35,109 nt of DNA. Origin: Symbiodinium natans (Eukaryota; Sar; Dinophyceae; Suessiales; Symbiodiniaceae). The stretch is taken from the NCBI GenBank assembly GCA_905221605.1, contig CAJNDS010002002.1, forward strand, positions 684,001 through 719,109, in the 5' to 3' direction. Shown in pieces: positions 10,430-20,254 of the stretch. Numbering within the stretch: the stretch's first letter is position 1; each line of letters opens with the position of its first letter. Below the pieces are notes generated by a model that did not search any database, was not told the origin of the DNA, and worked only from the letters and a program-made list of their open reading frames with translations. A program made the translations under genes and the position numbers.

Positions 10430-11365
10430 GTCTGAGTTGCTGGTGACTGCAGAGCACAGGGGCGCAGCTTCCTAGCGACCTAGCGATTTGGAGACCTTGA
10501 CCTTCAGCATGTGCTTTCACGAGAGCTTGGAAGGGTGCTTCGCAGCGGCTTGCAGACTTTGACCTTTCGCGAGCCTGGGCCTCTGTCTTGCAGTTTGCGG
10601 GATTTGCTGGTGTCGATATTTCGTGAGTTCCGTTATGTGATTGCAGAGCACAGGGACGCAGTCGACAGCTTCCTAGCTTCCTAGCGACCTAGCGACCTAG
10701 CGACCTAGCGACCGAGGCCTATCGATCTAGAGACCTAGAGACCTAGCTAGAGACCTCGATCTTCGGCATGTGCTTCATGCGAGCTTGGAAGGGGTGGAGC
10801 TTCCCAGCGCCCTACAGACCTTGACCTCTGGCAAGCCTGGGCCTCTGCGTGGATTTTGGGGGCTTTCGGGTTCAATTGCTGTTTGACTTGCTGGTGTGGA
10901 TATTTTTGGCATTCAGTTTTCTGATTGCAGAGCAAGCGACTTAGCGACCTAGAGACCTTGACCTTCTGCACGTGCTTTCATGGGAGCTTGCAAGGGGTGC
11001 AGCTTCCCAGCGGCCTGCAGACTTGCAGGGCTTGGGACGACGTCCCTATGGATTTTTGGCTGGGGTAGATGCGTTTTTTTTTTGGGTTTTTTCTCAGTTG
11101 CTTGTGCAAGTATGTTTTGCTTACAGTATTGTGACTGCAGAGCACAGGGGCGCAGCTTCCCAGCATGCTAGCGTACTGACCCTGACCTTCGGCGTGCGCT
11201 GTCATGAGAGCTTGGAAGGGGTGGAACTTCCCAGCGGCCTGCAGACCTCGAGCTTCGGCAAGCCCGGGCCTCTGTCTTGCAGGGTTTGGGACGATGTCCC
11301 CATGGATTTTTGGTTTGGGTAGATGTGGTTTTTCAGTTGCTTGTGCAAATATGTTTGGCTTCTGG
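10430..11365 (+). repeat. 239-bp satellite, degenerate left part
   Basis: Decayed or shortened units of the satellite that is regular at 11.75-12.8 kb. Landmark TGCAGAGCACAGGGGCGCAG lies near 10447, 10643 and 11136, with a partial copy at 10926. GAGAGCTTGGAAGGGGTGG and CCTCTGTCTTGCAGGG landmarks follow each. Spacing is uneven (about 196-290 bp) because of indels. Local (CTAGCGAC)n and (CTAGAGAC)n octamers sit inside at 10676-10755. Confidence 0.85.
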
Positions 11366-11750
11366 GGTGGGGGGTGGGGGGGGGGGGGCGGGACGGACCA
11401 AGAATGGGGCGCAGTCGCGTCCTGTAAAAATGAATGACGGCTAGCGGAGCCTGTGAGGAGCTGCGCAGACACGAAAAAAAAAGCTTGGCGCGAGGGCTGT
11501 GAGGGGGCTTCTGGATTGGACACGAAAAAGAGGCGAGCTTGGGAGGGGCTGTGAGGGCTGTGAGGGGGCTAGCGGAACCCGTCAGGAGCTGCATAGACAG
11601 AGGCATGCTTGGGGCTGTGCGGGGGCTTTGGGGTTCCTGACACCGCTCCGGGGTGGTCACCGATACTGCCACGGAGGTGCGTGACTCAGGGGGCCGCGGT
11701 CCCCGATCGGGGCGAGACGGTGTCTGAGTCCGGTGGCTGACACCACGGGT
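11366..11750 (+). repeat. non-satellite insertion with G-run and ~128-bp direct repeat
   Basis: A block unlike the 239-bp unit interrupts the array. It opens with a G-rich run (11364-11392) that could form a quadruplex. It then has two copies of GCTAGCGGARCCYGTSAGGA (near 11441 and 11569) and several GGCTGTGAGGGGGCT words. At 11751 the satellite resumes at its GGGACGACGTCCC palindrome, so the block is either an insertion or a misjoined unit. Confidence 0.6.
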
Positions 11751-12795
11751 GCCCGGGACGACGTCCCTATGGATTTCTGGCCTGGGTATATGTGGTTTTT
11801 CAGTTGCTTGTGTAAATATGTTTTGCTTTCAGTTTTGTGATTGCAGAGCACAGGGGCGCAGCTTCCCAGCAACCTAGCGCACAGACCTTGACCCTCGTCA
11901 TGCGCCGTCATGAGAGCTTGGAAGGGGTGGAACTTCCCAGCGGCCTGCAGACCTTGACCTTCTGCAAGCCTGGGCCTCTGTCTTGCAGGGTTTGGGACGA
12001 CGTCCCCATGGATTTTTGGTCTGGGTAGATGTGGTTTTTCAGTTGCTTGTGTAAATATGTTTTGCTGTCAGTTTTGTGATTGCAGAGCACAGGGGCGCAG
12101 CTTCCCAGCAAGCTAGCGCACAGACCTTGACCTTCGGCGTGCGCGGTCATGAGAGCTTGGAAGGGGTGGAACGTCCCAGCGGCCTGCAGACCTTGACCTT
12201 CGGCAAGCCTGGGCCTCTGTCTTGCAGGGTTTGGGACGACGTCCCTATGGTTTTTTGGTCTGGGTAGATGTGGTTTTTCATGTGCTTGTGTAAATATGTT
12301 TTGCTTGCAGTTTAGTGATTGCAGAGCACAGGGGCGCAGCTTCCCAGCAACCTAGCGCACAGACCTGGACCTTCGTCATGCGCCGTCATGAGAGCTTGGA
12401 AGGGGTGGAACTTCCCAGCGGCCTGCAGACCTTGACCTTCGGCAAGCCTGGGCCTCTGTCTTGCAGGGTTTGGGACGATGTCCCTATGGATTTTTGGTCT
12501 GGGTAGATGTGGTTTTTCAGTTGCTTGTGTAAATATGTTTTGCTTTCAGTTTTGTGATTGCAGAGCACAGGGGCGCAGCTTCCCAGCAAGCTAGCGCACA
12601 GACCTTGACTTTCGTTTTGCGCTGTCATGAGAGCTTGGAAGGGGTGGAACTTCCCAGCGGCCTGCAGACCTTGACCTTCGGCAAGCCTGGGCCTCTGTCT
12701 TGCAGGGTTTGGGACGACGTCCCCAGGGAATTGTGGGGGTTTATGGGGTTGAGGTGGGTTTTTGGCGATTGCAGAGCACAGAGGAGCAGCTTCCC
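11751..12795 (+). repeat. 239-bp satellite array, regular part
   Basis: TGCAGAGCACAGGGGCGCAG occurs at 11842, 12081, 12320 and 12559, exactly 239 bp apart, then in a shortened last unit at 12770. Each unit carries a 13-bp palindrome GGGACGACGTCCC (or GATGTCC variant) and a T-rich TTTTCAGTTGCTTGTGTAAA segment. The period is not a multiple of 3, and the identical 63-codon (+) and 80-codon (-) frames repeated in each unit are by-products of the repeat, not genes. Confidence 0.95.
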
Positions 12796-12819
12796 ACCGA
12801 CCTGACCTACCTGGACCTA

Positions 12820-13853
12820 CCCGAAATCCCTAAACGACCAAAACTGCACATTTCACAGCACTCAAATCCTTGGCAAGCCCAAAACTCAGCTGATCTTTTT
12901 TACAGAAAACAGACCCAACAACGATCTCTGCCCAAAATGTACGCAACATCCCATGCAAAAAACAACCCAAAATCCCAGAATGACGCAACATGCAGATATC
13001 AAAGCACGCAAACCTTGGAAACCCAAAACTCATCTGAAAAAACATTTTGAAAATAGACCTGAAAATAACTTCTTCCCAAAATGTACGCAACATCCCATGC
13101 AAAAACAACCCAAAATCCTAAAATGACGCAACATGCAGATATCAAAGCACGCAAACCTTGGAAACCCAAAACTCATCTGAAAAAATATTTTGGGAAGAGA
13201 CCTGAAAGCAATTTCTTCCCAAATTGCACGCAAAATCCCATGCAACAACAACCCGAAATCCCAAAATGACACAAAATGCACATTTCGAAGCACTCCAAAC
13301 CTTGGAAACCCAAAACTCATCTGAAAAAATATTTTGACAATCGACCTGAAAACAATTTCTTCCCAAAATGTACGCAAAATCCCATGCAAAAACAACTCGA
13401 AATCCCAGCATGACACAAAATGCACATCTCGAAGAACTCCAAGCCTTGGAAACCCAAAAATCATCGGAAAAATATTTTGACAGTAGACCGGAAAACAGTT
13501 TCTTCCCAAAATGTACGCAAAATCCCATGCAATAACAACCTGAAATCCCAGAATGACACAAGATGCACATCTCGAAGCACTCAAAACCTTGAAATCCCAA
13601 AACTCATTTGTAAAAATATTTTGAAAACAGACCTGAAAACAATTTCTTCCCCGAATCTACGCAAAATCCCAGGAAAAAACAACCCAAAATCCCAAACTGA
13701 CGCAAAGTGCAAATATCAAAGCACTCCAAACCTTGAAATCCCAAAACTCATTTGTAAAACTACCACCCGAAATCCCAGAATGACACAAAATGCACATCTC
13801 GAAGCACTCCAAATCTTGGAAACCCAAAACTCATCTGAAAAAATATTTTAGGC
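12820..13853 (+). repeat. 144-bp A-rich satellite array
   Basis: ACGCAAMATCCCATGCAA recurs at 12941, 13085, 13228, 13372, 13515 and 13659 (steps 143-144 bp), with a truncated unit from about 13765. Other landmarks are CTTGGAAACCCAAAACTCAT and the palindrome AAAATATTTT. Because 144 is a multiple of 3, frames stay open across units on both strands (for example 13030-13584 on -). These are repeat artefacts. The array ends abruptly at 13853 against GC-rich DNA. Confidence 0.95.
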
Positions 13854-14020
13854 CTAGCGGCACGGGCCGGCCCCCGCCCCGCAAAACAGGAAAGCGCGAA
13901 GTCGGCATCGTTATTTTTTTGTTTTTCTGCTCCATCTTTATTCCGCTGCCTCTGAGCCTGAAGTCTGCTTCGAGGCTGTTGGTGCACTTCCGGGGCTTCT
14001 GTTCCGGGTGCTGGTTCAGG
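13854..14020. other. unique GC-rich spacer
   Basis: Non-repetitive sequence between the 144-bp satellite and telomere-type words. No gene is recognised. Confidence 0.5.
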
Positions 14021-14108
14021 GATTTAGGGGTTCAGGGGTTTAGGGTGTAGGGTTTGGGGGTTTTGGGTTCAGGGTCTGGGGTTTGGGGTATAGGGTTTGG
14101 GGTTAGAT
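14020..14108 (+). repeat. degenerate TTTAGGG tract
   Basis: About ten TTTAGGG, TTTGGGG and TTCAGGG words in a row on the + strand. Confidence 0.85.
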
Positions 14109-14580
14109 TGCATGCAGCACCTTGGACCCCATGGCCTTCCACGAAATCTTCCAAACCGCAGAACCGCTGGAAAAACGAAACATCCTTAAACAAGCTAAAC
14201 CTACATCTGTAGATTCTTAACCTTTCACGTTCGCGATGGGTCCCGCTTTGCATGACTATTGCGGTTCCTTTGTCGCGCTTCGGTGGGCTCCTTGGGCCTT
14301 GTGAATGAGGGGTTTGAGGAGGGACGAGAAGGGACCCTACAAAGGAATCTTTAATCTTTCCGTGTGTATCAGTTAGGTCCGGCCAATCATGCTCCTTGGG
14401 GATGAGGCCAGCGATGGCAGTTCCGTCTTCCGACCTCCTGGACTGCAACGGCTCCTGCCTGGAACAAGGCGTTTCGGGTGGACCATGTTGAGCAAGTGGT
14501 TTCCAGACTCCCCTCAGAACTAGTCCCGAGAGCCCCCCAAGCCCATTCATGAAAAAAACACAGCTTAAAGGACATCGAAA
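14109..14580. other. no supported gene
   Basis: A minus-strand frame is open here but its 3' end runs into the telomere-type tract, and it has no recognised domain. The sequence is otherwise non-repetitive. Confidence 0.4.
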
Positions 14581-14581
14581 T

Positions 14582-15765
14582 CGGGCGGACCCGAGGGTTA
14601 ATATAAGACTTCGGGTGCAGGGTTTAGCTGCACGGGCGACCCCGAGGGTCTATATCTATAGGGTTTGGGGCTTAGTGCAAGGGTTTGGGGGTTAGTCTCG
14701 CCTGGACGGGCGGGCCCGGGCTCGCCTGGATGGGCGAACCCGAGGGTCTATATTTATAGGGTTTGGGGCTTAGTTTAAGGGTCTGGGGCTTTGTCTCGCC
14801 TGTACGGGCGGGCTGGTCTATATCTATAGGGTTTGGGGGTTTGTCTCGCCTGGATGGGCGGGCTCGGGCTCGCCTGGATGGGCGAACCCGAGGGTCTATA
14901 TCTAGAGGGTCTGGGGCTTAGTTCAAGGGTTTGGGGGTGTGTCTCGCCTGGATGGGCGGGCTCGGGCTCGCCTGGATGGGCGAACCCGCGGGTCTATATC
15001 TTAGGGTTTCGGGTTAAGTTCAAGGTTTTGGGGGTGTGTCTCGCCTGGACGGGCGGGCTCGGGCTCGCCTGGATGGGCGAACCCGAGGGTCTATATCTAT
15101 AGGGTTTAGGGTTAAGTTCAAGGGTTTGGGGGTGTGTCTCGCCTGGACGGGCGGGCTCGGGCTCGCCTGGATGGGCGAACCCGAGGGTCTATATGTATAG
15201 GGTTTAGGGTTAAGTTCAAGGTTTTGGGGGTCTGTCTCGGCTGGATGGGCGGGCTCGGGCTCGCCTGGATGGGCGAACCCGAGGGTGTACATCTATAGGG
15301 TTTGGGGCTTAGTTCAAGGGTTTGGGGGTTTGTTTCGCCTGGATGGGCGGGCTCGGGCTCGCCTGGATGGGCGAACCCGAGGGTCTATATCTATAGGGTT
15401 TATAATAAGGTTTAGTTCAAGGGTTTGGGGGTGTGTCTCGCCTGGATGGGCGGGCTCGGGCTCGCCTGGATGGGCGAACCCGCGGGTCTATATCTATAGT
15501 TTAGGGTTAAGTTCAAGGTTTTGGGGGTGTGTCTCGCCTGGACGGGCGGGCTCGGGCTCGCCTGGATGGGCGAACATGAGGGTCTATATCTCTAGGCTTT
15601 AGGGTTAAGTTCAAGGTTTTGGGGGTGTGTCTCGCCTGGATGGGCGGGCTCGGGCTCGCCTGGATGGGCGAACCCGAGGGTGTACATCTATAGGGTTTGG
15701 GGCTCAGTTCAAGGGTTTGGGGGTTTGTCTCGCCTGGATTGGCGGGCTCGGGCTCGCCTGGAATC
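14582..15765 (+). repeat. ~98-bp satellite with conserved hairpin
   Basis: CTCGCCTGGATGGGCGAAC occurs at 14721, 14869, 14967, 15064, 15162, 15260, 15358, 15461, 15557 and 15655, mostly 96-98 bp apart (one step of 103), with a final partial unit at 15753. Each full unit contains CTCGGGCTCGCC, a 6-nt loop and GGCGAACCCGAG, a 12-bp stem with one mismatch. A GGTCTATATCTATAGGGTTT segment and a TTTGGGG/TTTAGGG-like stretch follow. Frames across it are repeat translations. Confidence 0.95.
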
Positions 15766-16665
15766 CCTAAACCCTAAACCTTAAAACGCAGAAGCGTGGA
15801 CCTCAAGCCTGACAGCACAACTTTTCGACCCCGAGCCGGAGCCTTGCCGATTCGTGTCAGGAGGTGACTCCTATCGGATTGAGGGTCCAGGGTTTAGGGT
15901 TTAGGGTTTAGGGTTCAATTAGGGTCTAGGGTTTAGGGTTTAGGGTTTAGGGTTTAGGGTTCAGGGTTTAGGGTTTAGGGTTTAGAGTTTCGGGTTAAGG
16001 GTTTTGGATTGGCGTGGCGGGTTGTAAACGCAGCCCAAAATTCGAGAGCCCATGAGAATTTTGTTTCTCCGGTTGCAGGGGTGGTCCCCTGATGCCACAC
16101 CTTCCGCCCTAAACCCTCAACCCTAAACCCTAAACTCTAAACCCTAAACTTTAAACCCTAAACCCTAAACCCTAAAGCCGAAGCCCTAAACCCGACAGGG
16201 ACCAGCACGGGGCTCGACAGCAGCATGCGGCCATCTCGCCAATATCAGCCAGGCGGGCGATGTGGCGATGGGGTTTCGTGGGAGATAGGGTTTAGGGTTG
16301 AGGGTTTAGGGTTTAGGGTCTAGGGTGTAGGGTTCAGGGTTTAGGGTTCTTTTAGGCTCTGTAGACCGCTAAGGGCTACTGGGGTTTGGGTTCTCAGGAT
16401 TCCCAGTTTTTCTGCAGTGGGGCTCCTCGGGTTCTTCGGTTTCTTAGCACTGACCCTCAACTCGAAACCCTAAACCCCAAAACTCCAAACTCTAAACCCT
16501 AAGTCCTAAACCCCAAACCCTAAGCCCCAAAACCTCTCTAAACCCTAGCACGCAGCCAGCATTTCGTAGCTTGGCCTGAGTCAGGGTTTAGGGTGTTAGG
16601 TTCAGGGTTGAGGGTTGAGGGTTTAGGGTTTCTGGTTTCGGTTGTCGGGTTTCGGGTTTAGGAGG
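15763..16665. repeat. telomere-type tracts alternating in orientation
   Basis: CCCTAAA on + at 15763-15783. TTTAGGG at about 15881-16008. CCCTAAA at 16105-16195. TTTAGGG at 16283-16350. CCCTAAA at 16453-16547. TTTAGGG at 16581-16665. Short unique segments of roughly 30-110 bp separate them. Neighbouring tracts are inverted relative to each other and could fold back. Confidence 0.9.
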
Positions 16666-17260
16666 GGACGGGAGGGAGGGGAGATTTCTGGGGCAGGCCT
16701 GTATCTTGGTTCAGGGCATGAGTAACTTTCTTGGTGAGGCGACTTACGTTTACGAAAAGAGGACTCGATTATAGACGCCACTCAACTTCCTTCCTAGCCG
16801 GGCCCCCATGATAGGGTTCCGCAACCCCCGAAGCCCCCAAAGCCCTTCCCCAAAATGAGCTGATCCAAAAAGGGGGCTTGTTAATGCGAAGTTTTCCTTA
16901 TGAGCAGGCTAAGTATGTTTCGACGAACCCCGCCAGGACTGTAAGCCCTGCTTTTTTGTCGGGCTCCAAGTCATGGTTTGGCTAGGATTTAGGGGTCTGT
17001 GGTTGGTTCTAGGGATTTTGAGTTCAGGCTTTTCAGGGTTTCGGGGTTTAAGGCGTTGGATTTGGGATTTGGGCATGCATATGGAGTAAAATGTAGGCAT
17101 GGCGCTTTGTTTTACAATCAAAGCAAACGGTTCCCTGGCTTAAGAAGCTCAAAGTTTGGGGGGACATGCCAAGGCCTGAGGTTAGGGGTCTCAGCGAGCT
17201 TAGGGGGTTGTTGAGATTGGGGCTTTCGGTTTTCGGGGCGTTACGGTTGGCGGGCGGGTC
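16666..17260. other. intergenic
   Basis: Mostly unique sequence with a few TTCAGGGTTT-like words near 17000-17050. No gene is supported. Confidence 0.5.
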
Positions 17261-17264
17261 ATCG

Positions 17265-17335
17265 ACTGCTATTTCTGTCGCTACTTCTAGTGCTACTGCT
17301 ACTGCTACTTCTACGGCTACGGCTACTGTCGCCCA
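17265..17335 (+). repeat. imperfect (GCTACT/GCTACG)n tract
   Basis: Trinucleotide- and hexanucleotide-type repeats of GCTACT and GGCTAC. They produce Ala/Thr-rich translations. Confidence 0.8.
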
Positions 17336-17347
17336 TTGTCTCACACA

Positions 17348-17497
17348 ATGGGAAAGCGGCGCGGCGGCTGGTCCAAGAAGTTCTCCTCCAAGGAGGAGCG
17401 TTTGGCTGCCACTGGGCGGCGGCCGCCACGGGGTGTGCCTTCTGGGACTGGAACATCTGGCGACACCGTGTCGCCCAGCCCGAGTCCAGTTCCTTGA
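17348..17497 (+). CDS. small basic/Pro-Ser ORF (49 aa), possible first exon
   Basis: ATG at 17348 opens a 49-codon frame ending at TGA 17495. It begins MGKRRGGWSKKFSSKEERLA and ends GDTVSPSPSPVP. The basic N-terminus and Pro/Ser tail look like a real disordered protein or a first exon. Acidic Pro-rich frames with the same character follow at 17.6 and 17.8 kb, and an Ala/Pro-rich one at 18.0 kb, so a small multi-exon + strand gene is possible. The function is not recognised. Confidence 0.35.
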   Translation: MGKRRGGWSKKFSSKEERLAATGRRPPRGVPSGTGTSGDTVSPSPSPVP

Positions 17498-17614
17498 CCT
17501 GAGACATGGAGTTTTGCTTCAGGATTACTGTATCGGGTAGGCCTGATTCGAAGGTTTGGGATCATTCGATAGGACCTGGCATAAACCAGGCTTTTATTGT
17601 TTATGTCTTGTCGG

Positions 17615-17716
17615 CCGTCTGTGGAGGAGGCAGAGGCTGAGCTCGAGCCGCCGAGCGAGCCTGGCGCTGACACTGGCATCGCGAAGCCAGTGCCTTTGTG
17701 GGAATCGTTTCATTAA
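17615..17716 (+). other. acidic exon-like segment, copy 1
   Basis: The frame reads PSVEEAEAELEPPSEPGADT, continues GIAKPVPLWESFH and ends at TAA 17714. The copy at 17802 has the same length and the same stop position. The upstream flank lacks the CAG seen before copy 2 (it has CGG), so a splice acceptor may be lost here. It is a candidate exon of the gene starting at 17348, or a duplicated remnant. Confidence 0.35.
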
Positions 17717-17801
17717 AGTGCTTTTGTGGGAATCGTTTTTTTTTTAAGTTGAAACCATATATTTTACATCCATTCGCACTTGGCTTGTTATGTCCTGTCA
17801 G

Positions 17802-17903
17802 CCTTCTGTGGAGGAGGCAGAGGTTGAGCCAGAGCCGCCGAGCGAGCCCGATGCTGACATTGGCAGCTCGAAGCCAGTGCCTTTGTCGGAACTCCCACGT
17901 TAA
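17802..17903 (+). other. acidic exon-like segment, copy 2
   Basis: The frame reads PSVEEAEVEPEPPSEPDADI and ends at TAA 17901. From the shared GTG codon, both copies have 31 codons before the stop with no indel. The duplication step is 187 bp and includes flanking intron-like sequence (ACATCCATTCGCACTTGG and its relative after copy 2). A GTCCTGTCAG acceptor-like site precedes it. Most differences between the copies change amino acids, so strong purifying selection is not evident. Confidence 0.4.
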
Positions 17904-17996
17904 AGCCGAAACCCTGGGTTGTACGTCCATTTGCACCTGGATCGTTCTTACAACCTCTGTAAAAGCCTCCCACACCTTCCATCTTTTCCCAGGACG

Positions 17997-18172
17997 CGGC
18001 GAGTGCAACGAGCATGCCGGCTACGGCGGCGGAGACCCTCCTCCCGAGGCTGCCCTGGCCCTTTGTCTATGAGGCCGCTCCCACGGCCCCTGTGGCTGGG
18101 CGGGTCCCTGCTTCTTCGGCTGTGGCTTCGACCGACCCCTGGTCTCATTTATATAGGGTTAAAAAGTCGAGC
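17997..18172 (+). other. exon-like segment after strong acceptor
   Basis: A pyrimidine-rich CCATCTTTTCCCAG precedes a frame reading DAASATSMPATAAETLLPRL and on through PWPFVYEAAPTAPVAGRVPA. A second acceptor-like site (CACCAGCGAAG) at about 18332 precedes ANAAAETAKRQRTA and a TGA at about 18374, which could be a last exon. Together with 17348-17903 this suggests a short-exon gene. The exact structure cannot be fixed by eye. Confidence 0.35.
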
Positions 18173-18399
18173 AAATGTCATGAAGGAGGGCTAAACTGGT
18201 AAGTTTCCTCCTTGTACTCAGTGGCCTGTAACGGTCCCAACTCTAGTAATTGATGAGTGAGCTTCTTCACTGATGCTAGTTAGGCGTTATTTCCGGTAGT
18301 CGGGGCTGATAGTCTTCATCTCACCAGCGAAGGCGAATGCGGCGGCCGAGACAGCCAAGCGGCAGCGTACGGCTTGACACATTTGCTGGACTATTTCTT

Positions 18400-18890
18400 T
18401 TTGACGTCACAATCGTTCTGAAGGCTGGCTCGGCGCGTGTTAGTTTCTCTTGGACATCCAAGACAGCAAGGCCGTCGTTTCTTCCAGTCCGCGTTGGCTG
18501 CCAGCATGGCGGTCCAGTGCTGGGTCAGTCATTATGCGCGTTGCCGCAACCTCAATGTACAGGCTGTTTCTGCAGACATATGCAGACGTGGACGATCGCA
18601 CCACAGTCCGAGACGTCTCGAGTCCCCAAACCCCAAACCCCTAGGCCCAAACCCCAAAACCCAAACCGAAAATCCCAAACCCTAATTCTGGAGGTGAAGA
18701 GCAACGGGGCGAAGGACCGGGCCCCCATCAAGCCGCCGGACCTGGGCAAAGAAGGCCCCCGGACTTCAGGCAAAGGCTTCAAGCCAATTTTATGGCACTT
18801 TCAATCAGATCCCCCAAAAAGACAGAGGTCGACTCGAGGTCTGAGGGCATGAAGGTCGCATGGGAGTCGGTTCAGCCAAGCAGTTCCCAG
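18400..18890. other. no supported gene; CCCAAACCCC words
   Basis: Frames are open on + through here, but they cross a degenerate CCCAAACCCCAAAACCC tract at 18625-18685. A poly-C run lies at 18895-18905. No recognised product. Confidence 0.4.
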
Positions 18891-18945
18891 TGGCCCCCCC
18901 CCCCTATTCCCCCCCCTTATTGGCTGGAGGAGATGTTCAGGCGGC

Positions 18946-19092
18946 AACTAGCGTGAGATCAGGGATCCTGGCAGCCCTGGAGCATCTGCGCATCGTGATG
19001 TTGACCGCAAGTTTTGTGATCGGACCACCGGAGAGACGGCTAGCCATGACCACGATGTCTGGGTCTGGGTGACAACGGCGACCTCTTTGAAT
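18946..19092 (+). pseudogene. C-terminal fragment of the 24593-25234 gene family
   Basis: Nearly the same sequence as 25078-25230. It encodes SVRSGILAALEHLRIV, and then, after a one-base change of frame near the LR-T boundary, the relative of FCDRTTGETASH and DVWVW. The upstream part of the gene is absent: the copy begins abruptly after a poly-C and Pro-rich stretch. It is a truncated, frameshifted duplicate, followed by the same spacer as the intact copy. Confidence 0.8.
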
Positions 19093-19094
19093 CG

Positions 19095-19461
19095 TTGAGA
19101 TGGCTGCAACGCAATAAAATTGCATTGACTCTGCCATTCCATTTTTTTGAAACACTGCTTGGTAGGTCCGCGCGCAGCACGGGCTTTAACCGCTTTTGGG
19201 CGGGGCGAGCCGCTGCCGCGAACCGCAGCATGCGACTTCAGTGCCTCTGGGATTCAGCGCCTCTGGGACTCTGGATAAAAGATGCTGGAAGTTGTTCTCG
19301 AAATGTTGAGACCGAGATAGCTGACATTGTGCAATAGGGGCACGAGCTCGTCGGTTTTTTTTGCTGCTGCTGTTTTGATTGAGCTAGCAAGAAAGACATT
19401 GCCAAGCAACACCAGTCACTGTTGTTGGACCACTGGTGCCAGCCTGCTGCCATGACACTAG
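19095..19461 (+). repeat. intergenic spacer copy 1 (T-run, hairpin block, second block, leader)
   Basis: It contains in order GATGGCTGCAACGCAAT, a T-run with AAACACTGCTTGG, the GC-rich hairpin block GGTCCGCGCGCAGCA...GGGCGGGGCGAGCCGCTG (19165-19251), the second block GATGCTGGAAGTTGTTCT (from 19280), AGCTAGCAAGAAAGACATTG and GCCATGACACTAG. The second block has an internal deletion compared with other copies. The T-run could act as the TTTT-type promoter box described for dinoflagellates (inference). Confidence 0.85.
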
Positions 19462-19734
19462 GTGTGGCGGATGCACCAATGATGCCTTCCATCACAGAGC
19501 AGTGCCCGCCAAAGATCTACATCGGCACGAAGCGTCGGTTTCAGCAAGGACCTGTGTGTTGCTACGAGCTTGCCAGGGTGGGTTCCTGTCCCAGGCTGAT
19601 CTACGTATGCAGGTCGCCCCCAGAGATCACTATCGTTGCGTTTTTCCCTTTTTTCCTCGATTCTTCCCTTTTGGTTTTCTTGTGAGACAGAAGACACAAA
19701 GGACCGGGCGGTGCTTTGAATTTGGAAACCAGGG

Positions 19735-20122
19735 TTTGGCTGCCCCGGAAGCCAAGGACCAGGCGGGCCTTGCGTTTTGCTAAAACCGAAGGACCAGGCC
19801 TAAGGGCCTTGGCTTTAGAAAAATTTCGGAGCTGGCTCCGTGGTCCTGCTCAAGGTCGTGGAAATTGGCTGTGTGCATGTGGGGGACGGTAACGAGGCTC
19901 GTAGAATCCAGACGAATAGGAATCTGTGGTCGAAGCTGACCGAGGGGAATTGGATGCCCAAGAAGCCAAGGAGGTGGGCCTTGGGTTTTTTAGAAAACTC
20001 AAGGAGCAGGCCTTGGGTTTGGGAGAACCCCAGGACCAGGCGGGCCCTGGGTTGGGAAAACCCAAGGACCAGGCGGGCCTTGGCTTTAGAAAAAACCCAA
20101 GGATCCGGCGGGCCTTGGGTTT
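19735..20122 (+). repeat. hairpin-rich minisatellite (CCCAAGG ... CCTTGGG)
   Basis: Repeated GACCAGGCGGGCCTTGGGTT words lie between CCCAAGG arms, so many units fold. The best is AACCCAAGG (20094-20102) and CCTTGGGTT (20113-20121), a perfect 9-bp stem. Fragment 19826-19945 in the middle is a copy of 24950-25060 (part of the 24593 gene). Confidence 0.8.
19826..19945 (+). pseudogene. internal fragment of the 24593-25234 gene family
   Basis: It matches about 24948-25055 closely and encodes GSVVLLKVVEIGCVHVGDGN and ARRIQTNRNLWSKLTE, after which the minisatellite resumes. It is a stray gene piece embedded in repeats. Confidence 0.8.
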
Positions 20123-20136
20123 GGCTCCGCGGTCCT

Positions 20137-20254
20137 GTGTACGTATGCAAGTCGCCCCCAAGAGATCACCTATGGTGGCAATGATGATGTGATGTGTACG
20201 TATGCAAGTCGCCCCCAGAGATCACCTATGGTGGCAATGATGATGTGATGTTCA
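20137..20254 (+). repeat. 57-bp tandem duplication
   Basis: ACGTATGCAAGTCGCCCCCA begins at 20141 and again at 20198. The first copy has one extra A (CCCCCAAGAG), which shifts the frame; the second lacks it. Both correspond to one segment of the 26143 gene family. Confidence 0.9.

Noticed and set aside
9627-10475. 282-codon + frame
   Set aside because: It runs through a 24-bp minisatellite, a telomere-type tract and into the first 239-bp satellite unit. The translation is repeat-derived.
11837-12805. Identical 63-codon + frames and 80-codon - frames
   Set aside because: They recur every 239 bp with the satellite and shift frame between units.
13030-13600. 184- and 152-codon minus frames with aromatic-rich repeats
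   Set aside because: They are open because the 144-bp satellite is a multiple of three. The protein is a translation of the satellite.
14032-14550. 172-codon minus-strand ORF
   Set aside because: The C-terminal part is translated telomere-type repeat, and no domain is recognisable in the rest.
10430-15765. CRISPR-like regular arrays
   Set aside because: The units are 98-239 bp without unique spacers, and the setting is eukaryotic. These are satellites.
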